64,000 nucleotides of DNA from Pelosinus baikalensis (GCF_020819555.1 NZ_JAJHJB010000006.1:62001-126000); one strand, 5' to 3'; positions 1 through 9,885 are shown, counted from the first letter of the stretch. Made by a program: numbers and translations. Notes: generated by a model not told the origin, from the sequence alone.

Positions 1-1
1 G

Positions 2-631
2 GTATCGTCACATCAGCTAGATATCGCTGAAAGAGGATTTTCTTATATGCAAGATGCACCTTTAGATATGCGTATGAATCCGAATAGCGATTTTTCTGCT
101 TATGATATTGTGAATAATTATTCGGAAAATCAATTGGCAGATATTATTATTACCTATGGAGAAGAGCGTTGGGCCAAGAGAATTGCGAAGTTTATCATTG
201 AATTTCGAAGTGGTAAAGCGATAGAAACTACTGGAGAATTAGTAGATATCATAAAAAGGGCTATTCCGTCAGCAGCAAGGCGCGATGGACCACATCCAGC
301 GAAAAGAACGTTTCAGGCTATACGTATTGAAGTAAACAATGAGCTAGGAATTTTAAAAGATGCTTTTACTACTTCCATAGAGAGACTTGCTTTGGGCGGG
401 AGATTGTGTATTATTACTTTTCATTCCTTGGAAGACCGGATTGCGAAGCAGACTTTACAGCTGATGGCAAAAGGATGTATTTGTCCAAAAGCATTGCCGA
501 TATGTATGTGTAATAATAAACCGCAGATTAAAATCTTAGGTAAGCCGATTGCTCCATCAGTGAATGAGTTAGAAGAGAATCCACGGGCGCGGAGTGCTAA
601 GTTGCGCGTAGCGGAAAAAATAATTTTATAA
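2..631 (+). CDS. rsmH: 16S rRNA (cytosine(1402)-N(4))-methyltransferase RsmH, 5'-truncated by window edge
   Basis: SAM-dependent methyltransferase that modifies C1402 of 16S rRNA in the ribosomal P site. The frame is open from base 2, so the start lies outside the window and about 209 C-terminal residues of a family of roughly 310 are present. The segment SSHQLDIAERGFSY just before the first internal ATG (base 47), the GGRLCIITFHSLEDRI stretch and the cysteine-rich KGCICP...PICMC patch near the C-terminus are characteristic of RsmH (MraW). It is the first gene seen of the dcw cluster; mraZ would be expected just upstream. The gene looks intact apart from the edge. Confidence 0.96.
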   Translation, partial: VSSHQLDIAERGFSYMQDAPLDMRMNPNSDFSAYDIVNNYSENQLADIIITYGEERWAKRIAKFIIEFRSGKAIETTGELVDIIKRAIPSAARRDGPHPAKRTFQAIRIEVNNELGILKDAFTTSIERLALGGRLCIITFHSLEDRIAKQTLQLMAKGCICPKALPICMCNNKPQIKILGKPIAPSVNELEENPRARSAKLRVAEKIIL

Positions 632-690
632 AAATTGGTGTAATATCATGGGAACTACAATTGTTCTAATTTTAAGGAAGGGGAATATAC

Positions 691-1113
691 ATGTTAGTAA
701 ATAAAAAACAAGATTGGGATATTTATCAACAACCAGAAGTCCCATCCATTAAAAAAAAGTATTTAGTAAAACCTGATATTGCGCTACGAGTGAAATGCTT
801 AACAACAGTTACTATGATTATAGTAGCAGCCATGTTTTTAACTGCATCAAGCGAAGCAATTATACGCTCTGGTTATGAGTTAGTGCAAATGAAGGTAGAA
901 GTCATTAAACTGGAAAAAGAAAACGAATTATTGCAATTAGATATTGCGAAATTAAAATCACCGCAGCGTATTCAGAGCATAGCTACAACTCAGCTAGGTA
1001 TGGTAATGCCGCAAAATATATATTGTGCGGAAAGTTCTTCGAAAGGTTCTAATTTGAATACCGAAGGAGAAAAAAGTATAGTAAGTATGTTACTAAATCG
1101 TAAGAATCAATAA
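691..1113 (+). CDS. ftsL: Cell division protein FtsL-like
   Basis: Small bitopic membrane protein of 140 residues. A cytoplasmic N-terminus of about 45 residues is followed by one hydrophobic segment (about 48-65) and then by a predicted extracytoplasmic coiled coil rich in Glu, Lys and Leu (about 70-95). A segment resembling the conserved C-terminal FtsL motif follows (SPQRIQSIATTQLGM). FtsL acts with FtsQ/DivIB and FtsB/DivIC to activate septal wall synthesis by FtsW and FtsI. The position between rsmH and a class B PBP is the classic ftsL position, and it matters here because FtsL sequences are poorly conserved. AAGGAAGGGG precedes the ATG. Confidence 0.88.
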   Translation: MLVNKKQDWDIYQQPEVPSIKKKYLVKPDIALRVKCLTTVTMIIVAAMFLTASSEAIIRSGYELVQMKVEVIKLEKENELLQLDIAKLKSPQRIQSIATTQLGMVMPQNIYCAESSSKGSNLNTEGEKSIVSMLLNRKNQ

Positions 1114-1135
1114 TTAAAAATTGGGGGAGTGCCCA

Positions 1136-3223
1136 TTGGCGTCATCATCACATGTTACCATTAGGAAAAGGGTGGCCTGTCTTTTTCTACTGATTGCGGT
1201 AATTATGTCAGGACTTGGTTTTCGTCTAATGTATCTCCAATTTTACAGAAGCAATTGGTTAACAGAAAATGCTATCGACCAGCGGGTGAGAGATATTCCC
1301 GTAGAGGCAAAGCGTGGTACAATTTTTGATCGTAATGGGAGAGAGCTTGGTGTCAGTATAAGTTCTGAATCTGTATACGCAATACCAGCTGAAATAGTAG
1401 ATGTAGAAGGAACGGCAGCCAGATTGGCTGCTATTTTGACGTTAGACAGGGATAAATTAGCGGCAAAATTGAAAAGACGTCAAGCGTTTACTTGGGTGAA
1501 GCGTAAAGTAGATGGAGAAATCGCCAAAGAAGTACATATGCTTAATTTACCAGGAATCGGATTGACCCAGGAAAATCAGCGTTATTACCCTAATGATAAT
1601 TTAGCAGCTCATATACTGGGGTTTACGGGGATTGATAGTCAAGGGTTAGATGGAGTAGAATTAACTTTTGACAGCTATTTGAAGGGACGCAGCGGAAGCA
1701 TAGTGGTGGAGTATGATGCGCGAGGTCAGGAAATACCTTATGCATCTCATCAATTTATAAAGCCGGTAGAAGGGCATAATATTTATCTAACCATTGATAT
1801 TGTAATTCAACAAATCATTGAACGTGAGCTTGAAAAAGTAATGCAAGACACGAAGGCGCAGGCAGCTACAATTATCGCTATAGAGCCTAGTACTGGGGAA
1901 ATATTAGCCTTGGCGAATCGGCCGGATTATAATCCAAATCGTTTTGCAGAATTTTCACCAAAATTATGGAGAAATATTGCTGTTTCTAATGCTTATGAGC
2001 CAGGATCTACCTTTAAAATTCTTACCACAACAGCAGCATTAGGGGAGAAAGTAGTGAGTCTTAATGAACGTTTTTTTGATCCAGGATCTGTAGAGGTTCA
2101 GGGACGAACCATTCATTGCTGGAAAGATGGCGGGCATGGCAGCCAAACCTTTCAAGAGGTAGTTGAAAACTCTTGTAATGTAGGTTTTGTAAATGTTGGT
2201 CTTCGATTAGGTGTTGATTCTTTTTACAAATATTTTACTGCTTTTGGTTTAGGAAAACATACGAATGTTGATTTGCCAGGGGAAGCAAAAGGAATCGTTA
2301 TTGAGAAATCACAGGTTAAGCCGATTAATATTGCTACTATGTCTATGGGGCAAAGTATAGCTGTAACGCCGTTGCAGTTAGTAACAGCAGTAGCAGCAGT
2401 GGCTAATGACGGGCAGAGGCTTAGACCCCAGATTGTTCGAGAGGTAAAAGGGAAAGATGGCGAAATCATTCGTGGTTTCACCCCGGATATTATCAATCAA
2501 GTTGTTGATGTGGCAACTGCTCAGGAAGTTAAAAAAGTATTAGAGAGTGTTGTAGCAAATGGTACAGGGAAGAATGCTTATATCGAAGGATTCCGTATTG
2601 CAGGTAAGACTGGTACCGCTCAGAAAGTCGGAGCCGGAGGATATATGCCAGGCAAATACGTCGCTTCTTTTGTTGGGTTTGCACCAGCTGATAAGCCGCA
2701 GATTGTAATGGTTGTCATCATTGATGAACCTGTAGGCTTATATTATGGTGGCCAAATAGCAGCTCCTGTTTTCACTGGCATAATGAATGATGTCTTACAA
2801 TACTTAAAGATTGCACCAAAAATTGCAGAAGCAGATGCAAATACAACAAAGGAAACTCACGTAGTTGTGCCAAGTGTTATAAACTTATTAGTTGCAGAAG
2901 CAACGCAGGAACTGAAAAAATCAGGCTTATCTGTAAGAGTTGAGGAGACCGGTGAACGTGTGGCAGATCAGATACCAAAGCCGGGCAGTCGCATGCCAAA
3001 AGATTCTAGTGTCTTATTATATACGATGACCCCAAGATACGGTGCAGGAGAGATTACAGTTCCTGATTGTACCGGACAGTCGCTGCGTGAGGCGGCAGAT
3101 ACATTAGCTGAGGTGGGACTACGAATCAAGCCTATCGGAGTGGGAACAAAAGCGATAAAACAAGAACCTTTAGCAGGCACTAAAGTATTGCCTGGAAGTG
3201 AAATTACAATGTTCTTTGAATAA
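1136..3223 (+). CDS. spoVD: Class B penicillin-binding transpeptidase, SpoVD/FtsI type, with PASTA domains
   Basis: D,D-transpeptidase that cross-links septal or spore cortex peptidoglycan. From the chosen start it has 695 residues: an N-terminal transmembrane helix (about 12-32), the PBP dimerisation domain (KRGTIFDRNG near 55), the transpeptidase domain with STFK (nucleophile Ser291), SCN in ENSCNVGF and KTGTA, and two C-terminal PASTA-like repeats (about 575-695). The longest frame begins at TTG 1121, but GGGGGAG at 1123-1129 would then lie inside the gene. TTG 1136 is placed correctly behind that site. PASTA repeats fit SpoVD or Gram-positive PBP2x rather than enterobacterial FtsI. No second class B PBP is in the window, so it may serve vegetative division too. 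Confidence 0.9.
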   Translation: MASSSHVTIRKRVACLFLLIAVIMSGLGFRLMYLQFYRSNWLTENAIDQRVRDIPVEAKRGTIFDRNGRELGVSISSESVYAIPAEIVDVEGTAARLAAILTLDRDKLAAKLKRRQAFTWVKRKVDGEIAKEVHMLNLPGIGLTQENQRYYPNDNLAAHILGFTGIDSQGLDGVELTFDSYLKGRSGSIVVEYDARGQEIPYASHQFIKPVEGHNIYLTIDIVIQQIIERELEKVMQDTKAQAATIIAIEPSTGEILALANRPDYNPNRFAEFSPKLWRNIAVSNAYEPGSTFKILTTTAALGEKVVSLNERFFDPGSVEVQGRTIHCWKDGGHGSQTFQEVVENSCNVGFVNVGLRLGVDSFYKYFTAFGLGKHTNVDLPGEAKGIVIEKSQVKPINIATMSMGQSIAVTPLQLVTAVAAVANDGQRLRPQIVREVKGKDGEIIRGFTPDIINQVVDVATAQEVKKVLESVVANGTGKNAYIEGFRIAGKTGTAQKVGAGGYMPGKYVASFVGFAPADKPQIVMVVIIDEPVGLYYGGQIAAPVFTGIMNDVLQYLKIAPKIAEADANTTKETHVVVPSVINLLVAEATQELKKSGLSVRVEETGERVADQIPKPGSRMPKDSSVLLYTMTPRYGAGEITVPDCTGQSLREAADTLAEVGLRIKPIGVGTKAIKQEPLAGTKVLPGSEITMFFE

Positions 3224-3375
3224 CTTTTTTAAAAGTAAAAAGAGAAAAGTATGTATTGAAAAGGATAAATAAGTAATTTTAAGTAATAGAAAGTTTGCTG
3301 ATATGGTAATCTGCACATGGTTATGATAATATTGGTAACAATGGTAATAATAGTTGACATATAGGAGGTATTTTC

Positions 3376-4878
3376 ATGGGAAAAAAATTGAAAGAATTAA
3401 TTGATTTATTACCAAATGCGATAATAGACGGAAATGAGAAAGTCGCAGAAACAGTAATTGCAGATTTAGCTCAGGACTCTCGTAAAATCACACCAGGAAC
3501 TTTATTTGTTTGTTTATCTGGTGCTAAAACAGATGGTCACGACTATATTGTGCAGGCCTATCACCAAGGCGCAGTAGCCGTTTTGGTTGAAAAAGATATT
3601 GATATCATTCCTCAGGGGTTAACAGTCATAAAAGTAGCGAATACTCGAGAAGCGATGATAAAGATTGCTCCATATTTTTTTGAATATCCAAGTTGCAAAT
3701 TACGCATGATTGGAGTTACGGGGACAAATGGTAAAACTACCACCACCTATTTAATCAGAAGTATATTGCAACAGGCTGGGTTTCATGTAGGAGTAATCGG
3801 GACGATTCAAAATAGTATTGGTGATAAAATAGTACCTACTCAAAATACTACGCCTGATGTGATTGATTTACAAAGACTGTTAGCCGAGATGGCAGAGGCT
3901 AATATGGATTATGTAGTTATGGAAGTGTCTTCCCATGCTCTAGCTCTTAATCGAGTGGCTGGTTGTGAATTTGATGTCGGTATCTTTACGAATATGACTC
4001 GCGATCATTTAGATTTTCATGTAACCTTTGAGAGGTATTTAGAAGCGAAAACAAGATTGTTTCAATTACTTAGTAGTAGGGATAATCAGAAAGAGGGCAA
4101 GACAGCTATTATTAATACAGATGATAAGGCTGCTGCATTTATATTAGAACGTACAGGATGCAACACGATTACATACGGTATTGAGAATTATGCGGATTTA
4201 CAGGCTAAAAATACGAATATTCAAGCGAAAGGCGCGGAATTTGATATTATTGGTTCTTTTGGCATTATGCCATTGCAACTCAAAATAACGGGATTGTTTA
4301 ATGTATATAATGTTTTATCGGCAGTAGGTGCAGCTTTGGCTGAGGGTATTGATGTTCCTATTATTAAAGCTGCTTTGGAAACGTTTCAAAGCGTATCAGG
4401 CAGATTTGAGCTGGTAGACGGGGGGCAACCTTTTAGTATCATTGTAGATTATGCTCACACGCCGGATGGGCTAGAAAATATTTTAAAGACTGCCCAACAA
4501 ATTGCTAAAAAACGTATTATTGTAGTTTTTGGTTGTGGTGGTGATCGCGATAAGACAAAAAGACCAATTATGGGGAATTTAGCTGTCCAATATGGCAATA
4601 TTGTAATTGCTACATCTGACAATCCTCGAACGGAAGATCCTGAGAATATCTTGAGTGAAATTGAAGTAGGTATTCAAGAGTCACTGACATCAGGAAAGAT
4701 TTACGAGAAAATTATTGATAGACGCCAAGCGATTGAGCGTGCTCTGCATGTAGCTGAAGCGGATGATATTGTAATTATTGCTGGTAAGGGACATGAGAAC
4801 TACCAGATTCTAAAAGATAGAACCATTCCATTTGATGATAAAGAAGTAGTAAAAGCCATCATCAAGGAGATGAAATAA
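3376..4878 (+). CDS. murE: UDP-N-acetylmuramoyl-tripeptide synthetase MurE, meso-DAP type
   Basis: ATP-dependent cytoplasmic ligase adding the third stem amino acid to UDP-MurNAc-L-Ala-D-Glu. The 500-residue protein has the Mur ligase order: N-terminal UDP-binding domain, central ATPase with GTNGKTT (Lys120), and C-terminal domain. The DNPR motif at 415-418 is the signature of meso-diaminopimelate-specific MurE; lysine enzymes carry a different motif. This agrees with dapF being present at 49730. TAGGAGG lies before ATG 3376. A spacer of about 150 bases separates it from spoVD, and its stop overlaps the murF start by one base. Confidence 0.96.
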   Translation: MGKKLKELIDLLPNAIIDGNEKVAETVIADLAQDSRKITPGTLFVCLSGAKTDGHDYIVQAYHQGAVAVLVEKDIDIIPQGLTVIKVANTREAMIKIAPYFFEYPSCKLRMIGVTGTNGKTTTTYLIRSILQQAGFHVGVIGTIQNSIGDKIVPTQNTTPDVIDLQRLLAEMAEANMDYVVMEVSSHALALNRVAGCEFDVGIFTNMTRDHLDFHVTFERYLEAKTRLFQLLSSRDNQKEGKTAIINTDDKAAAFILERTGCNTITYGIENYADLQAKNTNIQAKGAEFDIIGSFGIMPLQLKITGLFNVYNVLSAVGAALAEGIDVPIIKAALETFQSVSGRFELVDGGQPFSIIVDYAHTPDGLENILKTAQQIAKKRIIVVFGCGGDRDKTKRPIMGNLAVQYGNIVIATSDNPRTEDPENILSEIEVGIQESLTSGKIYEKIIDRRQAIERALHVAEADDIVIIAGKGHENYQILKDRTIPFDDKEVVKAIIKEMK

Positions 4879-6236
4879 TGGCGGGATTTACAGTTGAAGA
4901 AGTTTGTCTTGCTACAAAAGGAACGCTAATTGTTTCTGCACAACCAAAGGGATTTACAGGCGTTTCCACAGATACGCGTACGGTACAAAAAGGTGACTTA
5001 TTTATTCCGCTAATTGGTGAAAATTTTGATGGACATGAGTTTATTCATCAAGCGATAGAAAAGGGTGCAATTGGTGTTGTTTTTAGCCATAAAGATATGA
5101 CACTGCCCCAGCAGATTACGGCTATATTCGTTACCGATTCTTTATTGGCGCTACAAGATTTGGCACGTTTTCATCGCCAGCGCTTTACTATTCCTGTCGT
5201 GGCGATTACTGGATCCAATGGCAAGACGACTACAAAAGATATGGCTGCGGCTGTTTTATCCAATCAGTTTCATGTATTAAAAACAGAGGCGAATTATAAT
5301 AATGAAATCGGGTTATCTTTGACACTGCTGCAGCTTACACAGGAACATGAGGTGGCAGTGGTGGAAATGGGGATGCGAGGTAAGGGGCAAATCCGCCAAT
5401 TAGCCAATATTGCATTGCCCACAATCGCCATCATAACAAATGTTGGTGAGACTCATCTTGAATTGCTGGGATCCATGGAAGAGATTGCTGCTGCTAAAGC
5501 GGAATTACTGGAAGTAATACCAGAAAATGGTGTGTCGATATTAAATGGTGATAATGTTTATGTGCGAGAAAAGGCCAAAAAAGCAAAGAGTCGTATTGTA
5601 TTTTTTGGGCTGCAAGAAGGCGATATTAAGGCTGATAACATTCATATAAAAGCACAGAGTATAGATTTTGTGTGCCGCATGACTAATGATGTTTTTACAG
5701 TAGACATACCAACGACTGGTAAACATAATGTTTATAATGCTTTAGCTGCAATTGCTCTGGGCATAGAATTAGGGATGAATGCTGACAGTATCTCTTCAGG
5801 ATTTAGAGCTTTTAATGCTAGCCCTATGAGGTTACACATTGAAAGATTAGGTGATTACTTGGTTGTGAATGATGCATATAATGCGAGCCCCATGTCTATG
5901 GTAGCCGCTATTGATACAATGCTTGAAGTTGCAAAAGGTCGCAAAGTGGCTGTGCTTGGCGATATGTTAGAACTAGGACAGATTGCAGTATCTGCTCATG
6001 AAGCCATCGGGGAAAAACTAGCTCAATGCGGGATTGAAATTGTTGTAACAGTTGGGGAGTTAGCAGCCAGCATTGCTAATAAAGCGAGTTCTTGCGGTAT
6101 AAGCCAGGTTGTGGTCTGCTCTAATCATGAACAAGCGCAAGCAGAATTAAAGAAGCTGCTTATGCCTGGTGATACGATCTTAATAAAAGGATCAAGAGGA
6201 ATGAAAATGGAAAAGATTATTAATATGTTCTTATAA
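4878..6236 (+). CDS. murF: UDP-N-acetylmuramoyl-tripeptide--D-alanyl-D-alanine ligase MurF
   Basis: Adds the D-Ala-D-Ala dipeptide to complete the cytoplasmic UDP-MurNAc-pentapeptide. The 452-residue protein has an N-terminal MurF domain (STDTR near 30, GENFDGH near 47), the ATP loop GSNGKTT at 112-118 (Lys116), NYNNEIGLSLTLL after it, and NDAYNASPMSM in the C-terminal half, all typical of MurF. The ATG overlaps the murE stop (TAATG), so the two are probably translationally coupled. The dipeptide substrate comes from Ddl at 13920. Confidence 0.97.
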   Translation: MAGFTVEEVCLATKGTLIVSAQPKGFTGVSTDTRTVQKGDLFIPLIGENFDGHEFIHQAIEKGAIGVVFSHKDMTLPQQITAIFVTDSLLALQDLARFHRQRFTIPVVAITGSNGKTTTKDMAAAVLSNQFHVLKTEANYNNEIGLSLTLLQLTQEHEVAVVEMGMRGKGQIRQLANIALPTIAIITNVGETHLELLGSMEEIAAAKAELLEVIPENGVSILNGDNVYVREKAKKAKSRIVFFGLQEGDIKADNIHIKAQSIDFVCRMTNDVFTVDIPTTGKHNVYNALAAIALGIELGMNADSISSGFRAFNASPMRLHIERLGDYLVVNDAYNASPMSMVAAIDTMLEVAKGRKVAVLGDMLELGQIAVSAHEAIGEKLAQCGIEIVVTVGELAASIANKASSCGISQVVVCSNHEQAQAELKKLLMPGDTILIKGSRGMKMEKIINMFL

Positions 6237-6240
6237 AAAG

Positions 6241-6287
6241 CTGTTTTAAGAATGCAAAGATGCTAAGCGAAGATATTTTTAAAACAG
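6241..6287 (+). other. Stem-loop in the murF-mraY spacer
   Basis: CTGTTTTAA at 6241-6249 pairs perfectly with TTAAAACAG at 6279-6287 across a 29-base loop. No T-run follows, so it is not a standard terminator. It may be an mRNA processing or stability element in the dcw transcript. Its significance is uncertain. Confidence 0.3.
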
Positions 6288-6312
6288 GATCTGAAGGGTT
6301 TGGAGGTTGAAT

Positions 6313-7287
6313 ATGCAGGAGTTGTTATATGCTTCAGCGATGGCATTCATCATAGCTTTAATTATCGGACCCCTGATAATTCCTGTACTTAGCAGGTTGA
6401 AGTTTGGGCAAAGTATTAGACAAGAAGGCCCTGAAAGTCATTATGCTAAAGCTGGTACACCGACAATGGGTGGTATTATTATCTTAATCGCTCTTATTAT
6501 TCCTGTTCTTATTTATGGTGGTAAGAGCCCGGAAATTTGGTTAGCCTTATTTGTAACAATTGGGCATGGGCTAATTGGTTTTTTAGACGATTTTATTAAA
6601 GTTGTCTTAAAACGTTCGTTAGGACTAAAAGCAAGGCAAAAACTATTAGGGCAAATTTTTATGGCTGTAGCCTTGGCGTATATTGTTACTAATTATATGG
6701 GACGGGGTACTGATGTATGGATACCTTTATTAGGCTTTACTGTTGATTTTGGACCATTGTACTATGTGTTAATTTTTTTAGTTTTGATAGGTACTACCAA
6801 TGCTGTGAATCTTACAGACGGACTTGATGGTTTGGCCGCTGGAACGACTACGGTGGCAGCAGTAGCATATGCGGTTATTGCTATGAGTTTTGCAAAACCT
6901 GACTTGGCTATTTTTTGTGTAGCATTAGCTGGTGCAAGCCTTGGCTTTTTGAAATATAATGCAAATCCTGCCAAAGTGTTTATGGGGGATACTGGTTCAT
7001 TGGCTTTAGGGGGAGCCTTGGCTGCTGTGGCAGTAATGACAAAAACGGAACTATTACTTGTTATTGTTGGTGGCGTTTTTGTACTTGAAGCCTGTTCTGT
7101 AATTATTCAAGTGGTTTCATTTAAGTTAACAGGCAAGCGAGTCTTTCGTATGAGTCCCATACATCATCATTTCGAATTGTCAGGTTGGTCTGAAAAAAAA
7201 GTAGTTACAGTATTTTGGTTAGCAGGAGTTGTTTGCAGCCTTATCGCTTTAATTATTCTAGTCGTTAGTCAAACTGGAGGAATATAA
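6313..7287 (+). CDS. mraY: Phospho-N-acetylmuramoyl-pentapeptide-transferase MraY
   Basis: Integral membrane enzyme that transfers phospho-MurNAc-pentapeptide to undecaprenyl phosphate, forming lipid I. It is 324 residues long with about ten hydrophobic segments. Visible signatures are the PTMGG loop near residue 45, the aspartate-rich LDDFIK loop, NLTDGLDGLA, GDTGSLALGG and the histidine cluster SPIHHHFE. A TTG at 6307 is in frame, but GGAGG at 6302-6306 would abut it, while ATG 6313 has a 6-base spacing and is preferred. It ends one base before the murD start codon. Confidence 0.97.
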   Translation: MQELLYASAMAFIIALIIGPLIIPVLSRLKFGQSIRQEGPESHYAKAGTPTMGGIIILIALIIPVLIYGGKSPEIWLALFVTIGHGLIGFLDDFIKVVLKRSLGLKARQKLLGQIFMAVALAYIVTNYMGRGTDVWIPLLGFTVDFGPLYYVLIFLVLIGTTNAVNLTDGLDGLAAGTTTVAAVAYAVIAMSFAKPDLAIFCVALAGASLGFLKYNANPAKVFMGDTGSLALGGALAAVAVMTKTELLLVIVGGVFVLEACSVIIQVVSFKLTGKRVFRMSPIHHHFELSGWSEKKVVTVFWLAGVVCSLIALIILVVSQTGGI

Positions 7288-7288
7288 A

Positions 7289-8644
7289 ATGCATTTTAAG
7301 GGAACAAAGATCTTAGTACTTGGTGCTGGTATCAGCGGTATCTCTGTTGCCTGTGTTTTACAAAACCGTGGAGCACAGATAACATTAAGTGATTCTAAAT
7401 CAGCGGAATTATTAAAGAATAAGGATTTCTCGCCCATACATCAATGTGGAGTAACCCTGGCGTTAGGTCAACAGGGAGAGGAATTGCTTCAGGATATAGA
7501 CTATATCGTACTGTCTCCTGGGATATCAATTGAAATTCCATTAGTAAAAATAGCTAAAGCTAAAAATATTAAAGTCATGAGTGAAATTGAAGTAGCATAT
7601 CAATTGTGTACAGCACCTATTGTGGCCATTACAGGTACAAATGGTAAGACGACAACGACAACATTGATTGGTGAAATGGTAAAAACAACAGATCGCAATG
7701 TAGTTGTAGGAGGAAATATTGGTTTAGCCTTGTCACAAGAAGTGGCTGAAGTGGGTGAAAATGGTATAGTTGTAGCTGAAATATCCAGCTTTCAATTAGA
7801 AGGCATTATTGATTTTAGGCCTCGTGTGGCTGCTATTTTAAATATAACTCCTGATCATCTGGATCGACATCATTCGCTAGAGAATTATATTGCGATGAAA
7901 GAACGTATTTTTGCAAATCAAACAAAAGATGATTATATCGTTCTAAATTATGATGATATAACTGTACGAGAAATGGCGAACAAAGTTCCTTCTAAAGTTT
8001 TCTTTTTTAGCAGGAAGGTAGAATTAGATTCGGGAATATTTGTAAAAGATGGAATGATCATTATTAAGTGGCAAGAAAAAACATATATTGTATGTCCAAT
8101 TAGTAAAATACAACTTAGAGGTGGACATAATATTGAAAATGTTCTCGCCGCTTGTGGTGTTGCCTTCTTTGCAGGTGTTACTTTAATTTCTATGGTGCAG
8201 ACCTTATTCAATTTTACAGGTGTTGAGCACCGAATTGAAAAAGTAACAGTGGTCAACGGTGTGCCTTACTATAATGACTCGAAAGCAACGAATCCTGAGT
8301 CATCAATTAAAGCCTTAGAGGCTTTTGAACAACCTATCATATTAATTGCAGGCGGACGAGATAAAAATACAGATTTAACTGCTTTTATGAAATTGATCAA
8401 AGAAAAGGTGGAGCATTTAATTTTATTAGGTGAGGCTCAAGAGAGATTTGAAGCAGCGGCAATTAAGCATGATGTATCGCAAATTCATAATGTAAATAGT
8501 TTGTCTGAAGCTGTACAATTAGCATATCACCTTGCAAAGGAACCGCAAGTCGTGTTATTATCTCCGGCATGTGCTAGTTATGACATGTTTACGAGTTATG
8601 AAGAACGAGGAAAAGTATTCAAAAGATTAGTTTATGAATTATAA
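7289..8644 (+). CDS. murD: UDP-N-acetylmuramoyl-L-alanine--D-glutamate ligase MurD
   Basis: Adds D-glutamate to UDP-MurNAc-L-Ala in the cytoplasm. The 451-residue protein starts with a Rossmann-like GAGISG motif (about 12-17), has the ATP loop GTNGKTT (Lys120), a HHSLENY region and a C-terminal domain with AGGRDKN and LLSPACASYDMF, typical of MurD. GGAGG at 7276-7280, inside the mraY end, serves ATG 7289. Start and length agree with the family. Confidence 0.97.
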   Translation: MHFKGTKILVLGAGISGISVACVLQNRGAQITLSDSKSAELLKNKDFSPIHQCGVTLALGQQGEELLQDIDYIVLSPGISIEIPLVKIAKAKNIKVMSEIEVAYQLCTAPIVAITGTNGKTTTTTLIGEMVKTTDRNVVVGGNIGLALSQEVAEVGENGIVVAEISSFQLEGIIDFRPRVAAILNITPDHLDRHHSLENYIAMKERIFANQTKDDYIVLNYDDITVREMANKVPSKVFFFSRKVELDSGIFVKDGMIIIKWQEKTYIVCPISKIQLRGGHNIENVLAACGVAFFAGVTLISMVQTLFNFTGVEHRIEKVTVVNGVPYYNDSKATNPESSIKALEAFEQPIILIAGGRDKNTDLTAFMKLIKEKVEHLILLGEAQERFEAAAIKHDVSQIHNVNSLSEAVQLAYHLAKEPQVVLLSPACASYDMFTSYEERGKVFKRLVYEL

Positions 8645-8650
8645 GAAAAT

Positions 8651-8697
8651 ATCATTGGATAATTTTGTTGAGTTGAATGTGAGTGGCATTCAATGAT
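8651..8697 (+). other. Alternative stem-loops directly upstream of ftsW
   Basis: TTGAATG at 8673-8679 pairs with CATTCAA at 8687-8693. ATCATTG at 8651-8657 can instead pair with CAATGAT at 8691-8697. The two pairings share bases and exclude each other, and both end just before the GGGAGGG ribosome site of ftsW (8698-8704). This might tune ftsW translation, but it could be chance in AT-rich DNA. Confidence 0.3.
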
Positions 8698-8711
8698 GGG
8701 AGGGAATTCCT

Positions 8712-9815
8712 TTGGCGGTTAGACCTAAGTCGCCGGATTTTATTCTTTTTTTTGCTGTTATTGCATTATTAAGCTTTGGTGTTGTAATGGTGTATAGTTC
8801 GAGCGCAGTCTCAGCCTATGTCAACTTTGATGATAGTTATTATTTTTTAAAGAGACAGCTTATTTGGGTAACTTTGGGAGTCACGGTAATGCTGGTAACT
8901 CTAAATGTGGATTATCATGTATGGCGCAAATTTGCAAAACCTACATTGCTATTAACAATAGTACTTTTAATCTTGGTACTTGTACCTGGATTTGGTAAAG
9001 TCGTAAATGGAGCGCGCAGGTGGCTTGGATTTGGTTCCTTATATTTACAACCATCGGAAATTGCCAAACTAAGCATGGTTTTATATTCTTCCGCTAGCTT
9101 AGCTCGCAATCAAGAAAAAATAAGCTCATTTATCAAAGGGGTTGTACCTCAATTACTTATCTTATTAGTTATTTTTGGCTTAATTCTGAAAGAACCTGAT
9201 CTTGGGACAGCATTAGCAATTGGTGGGACAGTTTTTATATTGTTGTTTACTGCAGGTGCAAGATTATCTCACTTAACCTCTCTAGGTCTTGTTGGTGTTA
9301 CTGGAATTATTGCAGCCATTCTCTTAGAGCCTTATCGTCTAAAACGATTACTGGCTTTTAATGATCCTTGGGCTGATCCTCTCAATACGGGTTACCATAT
9401 TATCCAATCTCTTTATGCTCTGGGTTCAGGCGGTTTGTTTGGTGTGGGGCTTGGACGCAGTAGAGAAAAGTTTTTATATCTACCAGAGCCTCATACCGAT
9501 TTTATTTTTGCGATTCTAGGTGAGGAGCTTGGTTTCATTGGTACGGTAACGGTAATTTTGTTGTTCTTTTTATTTGCTTGGCGTGGATTTAAAATAGCTA
9601 TTTCTGCACCAGATATTTATGGAAGTCTATTAGCTGCTGGTTTAACTACAATGATTATTATGCAAGCTCTGATGAACATAGCTGTGGTTACAGCTTCTAT
9701 GCCGGTAACAGGAATCCCCTTACCGTTTATTAGTTTTGGTGGCTCTGCATTAATTTTTACTTTGCTCGGGGTAGGAATATTGTTAAATATATCAAGATAT
9801 ATTCATGATAAATAG
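8712..9815 (+). CDS. ftsW: SEDS-family peptidoglycan polymerase FtsW/SpoVE
   Basis: Multispanning SEDS glycosyltransferase that polymerises lipid II together with a class B PBP, here probably the spoVD product. It is 367 residues with about ten membrane segments. It has the family signatures NGARRWLGFG and LQPSEIAKL in the first half, the KEPDLGTA loop, LPEPHTDFIFAILGEELGF and the C-terminal PLPFISFGGSAL. The start is TTG 8712 behind GGGAGGG. FtsW and the sporulation paralogue SpoVE cannot be separated by sequence inspection; the dcw location fits either. Confidence 0.93.
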   Translation: MAVRPKSPDFILFFAVIALLSFGVVMVYSSSAVSAYVNFDDSYYFLKRQLIWVTLGVTVMLVTLNVDYHVWRKFAKPTLLLTIVLLILVLVPGFGKVVNGARRWLGFGSLYLQPSEIAKLSMVLYSSASLARNQEKISSFIKGVVPQLLILLVIFGLILKEPDLGTALAIGGTVFILLFTAGARLSHLTSLGLVGVTGIIAAILLEPYRLKRLLAFNDPWADPLNTGYHIIQSLYALGSGGLFGVGLGRSREKFLYLPEPHTDFIFAILGEELGFIGTVTVILLFFLFAWRGFKIAISAPDIYGSLLAAGLTTMIIMQALMNIAVVTASMPVTGIPLPFISFGGSALIFTLLGVGILLNISRYIHDK

Positions 9816-9841
9816 GGTGGCTGGTGGTAAGAATTTCTGAT

Positions 9842-9861
9842 AAAATAACCGAAGTTATTTT
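9842..9861 (+). other. Short hairpin before murG
   Basis: AAAATAAC at 9842-9849 pairs with GTTATTTT at 9854-9861 across a CGAA loop. It lies in the 70-base ftsW-murG spacer and ends in a T-run of four. It is too AT-rich to be a strong terminator. It may be a weak attenuator or RNA stabiliser. Confidence 0.3.
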
Positions 9862-9885
9862 TGGAGTTAAGGGGGCAAGTCCGAT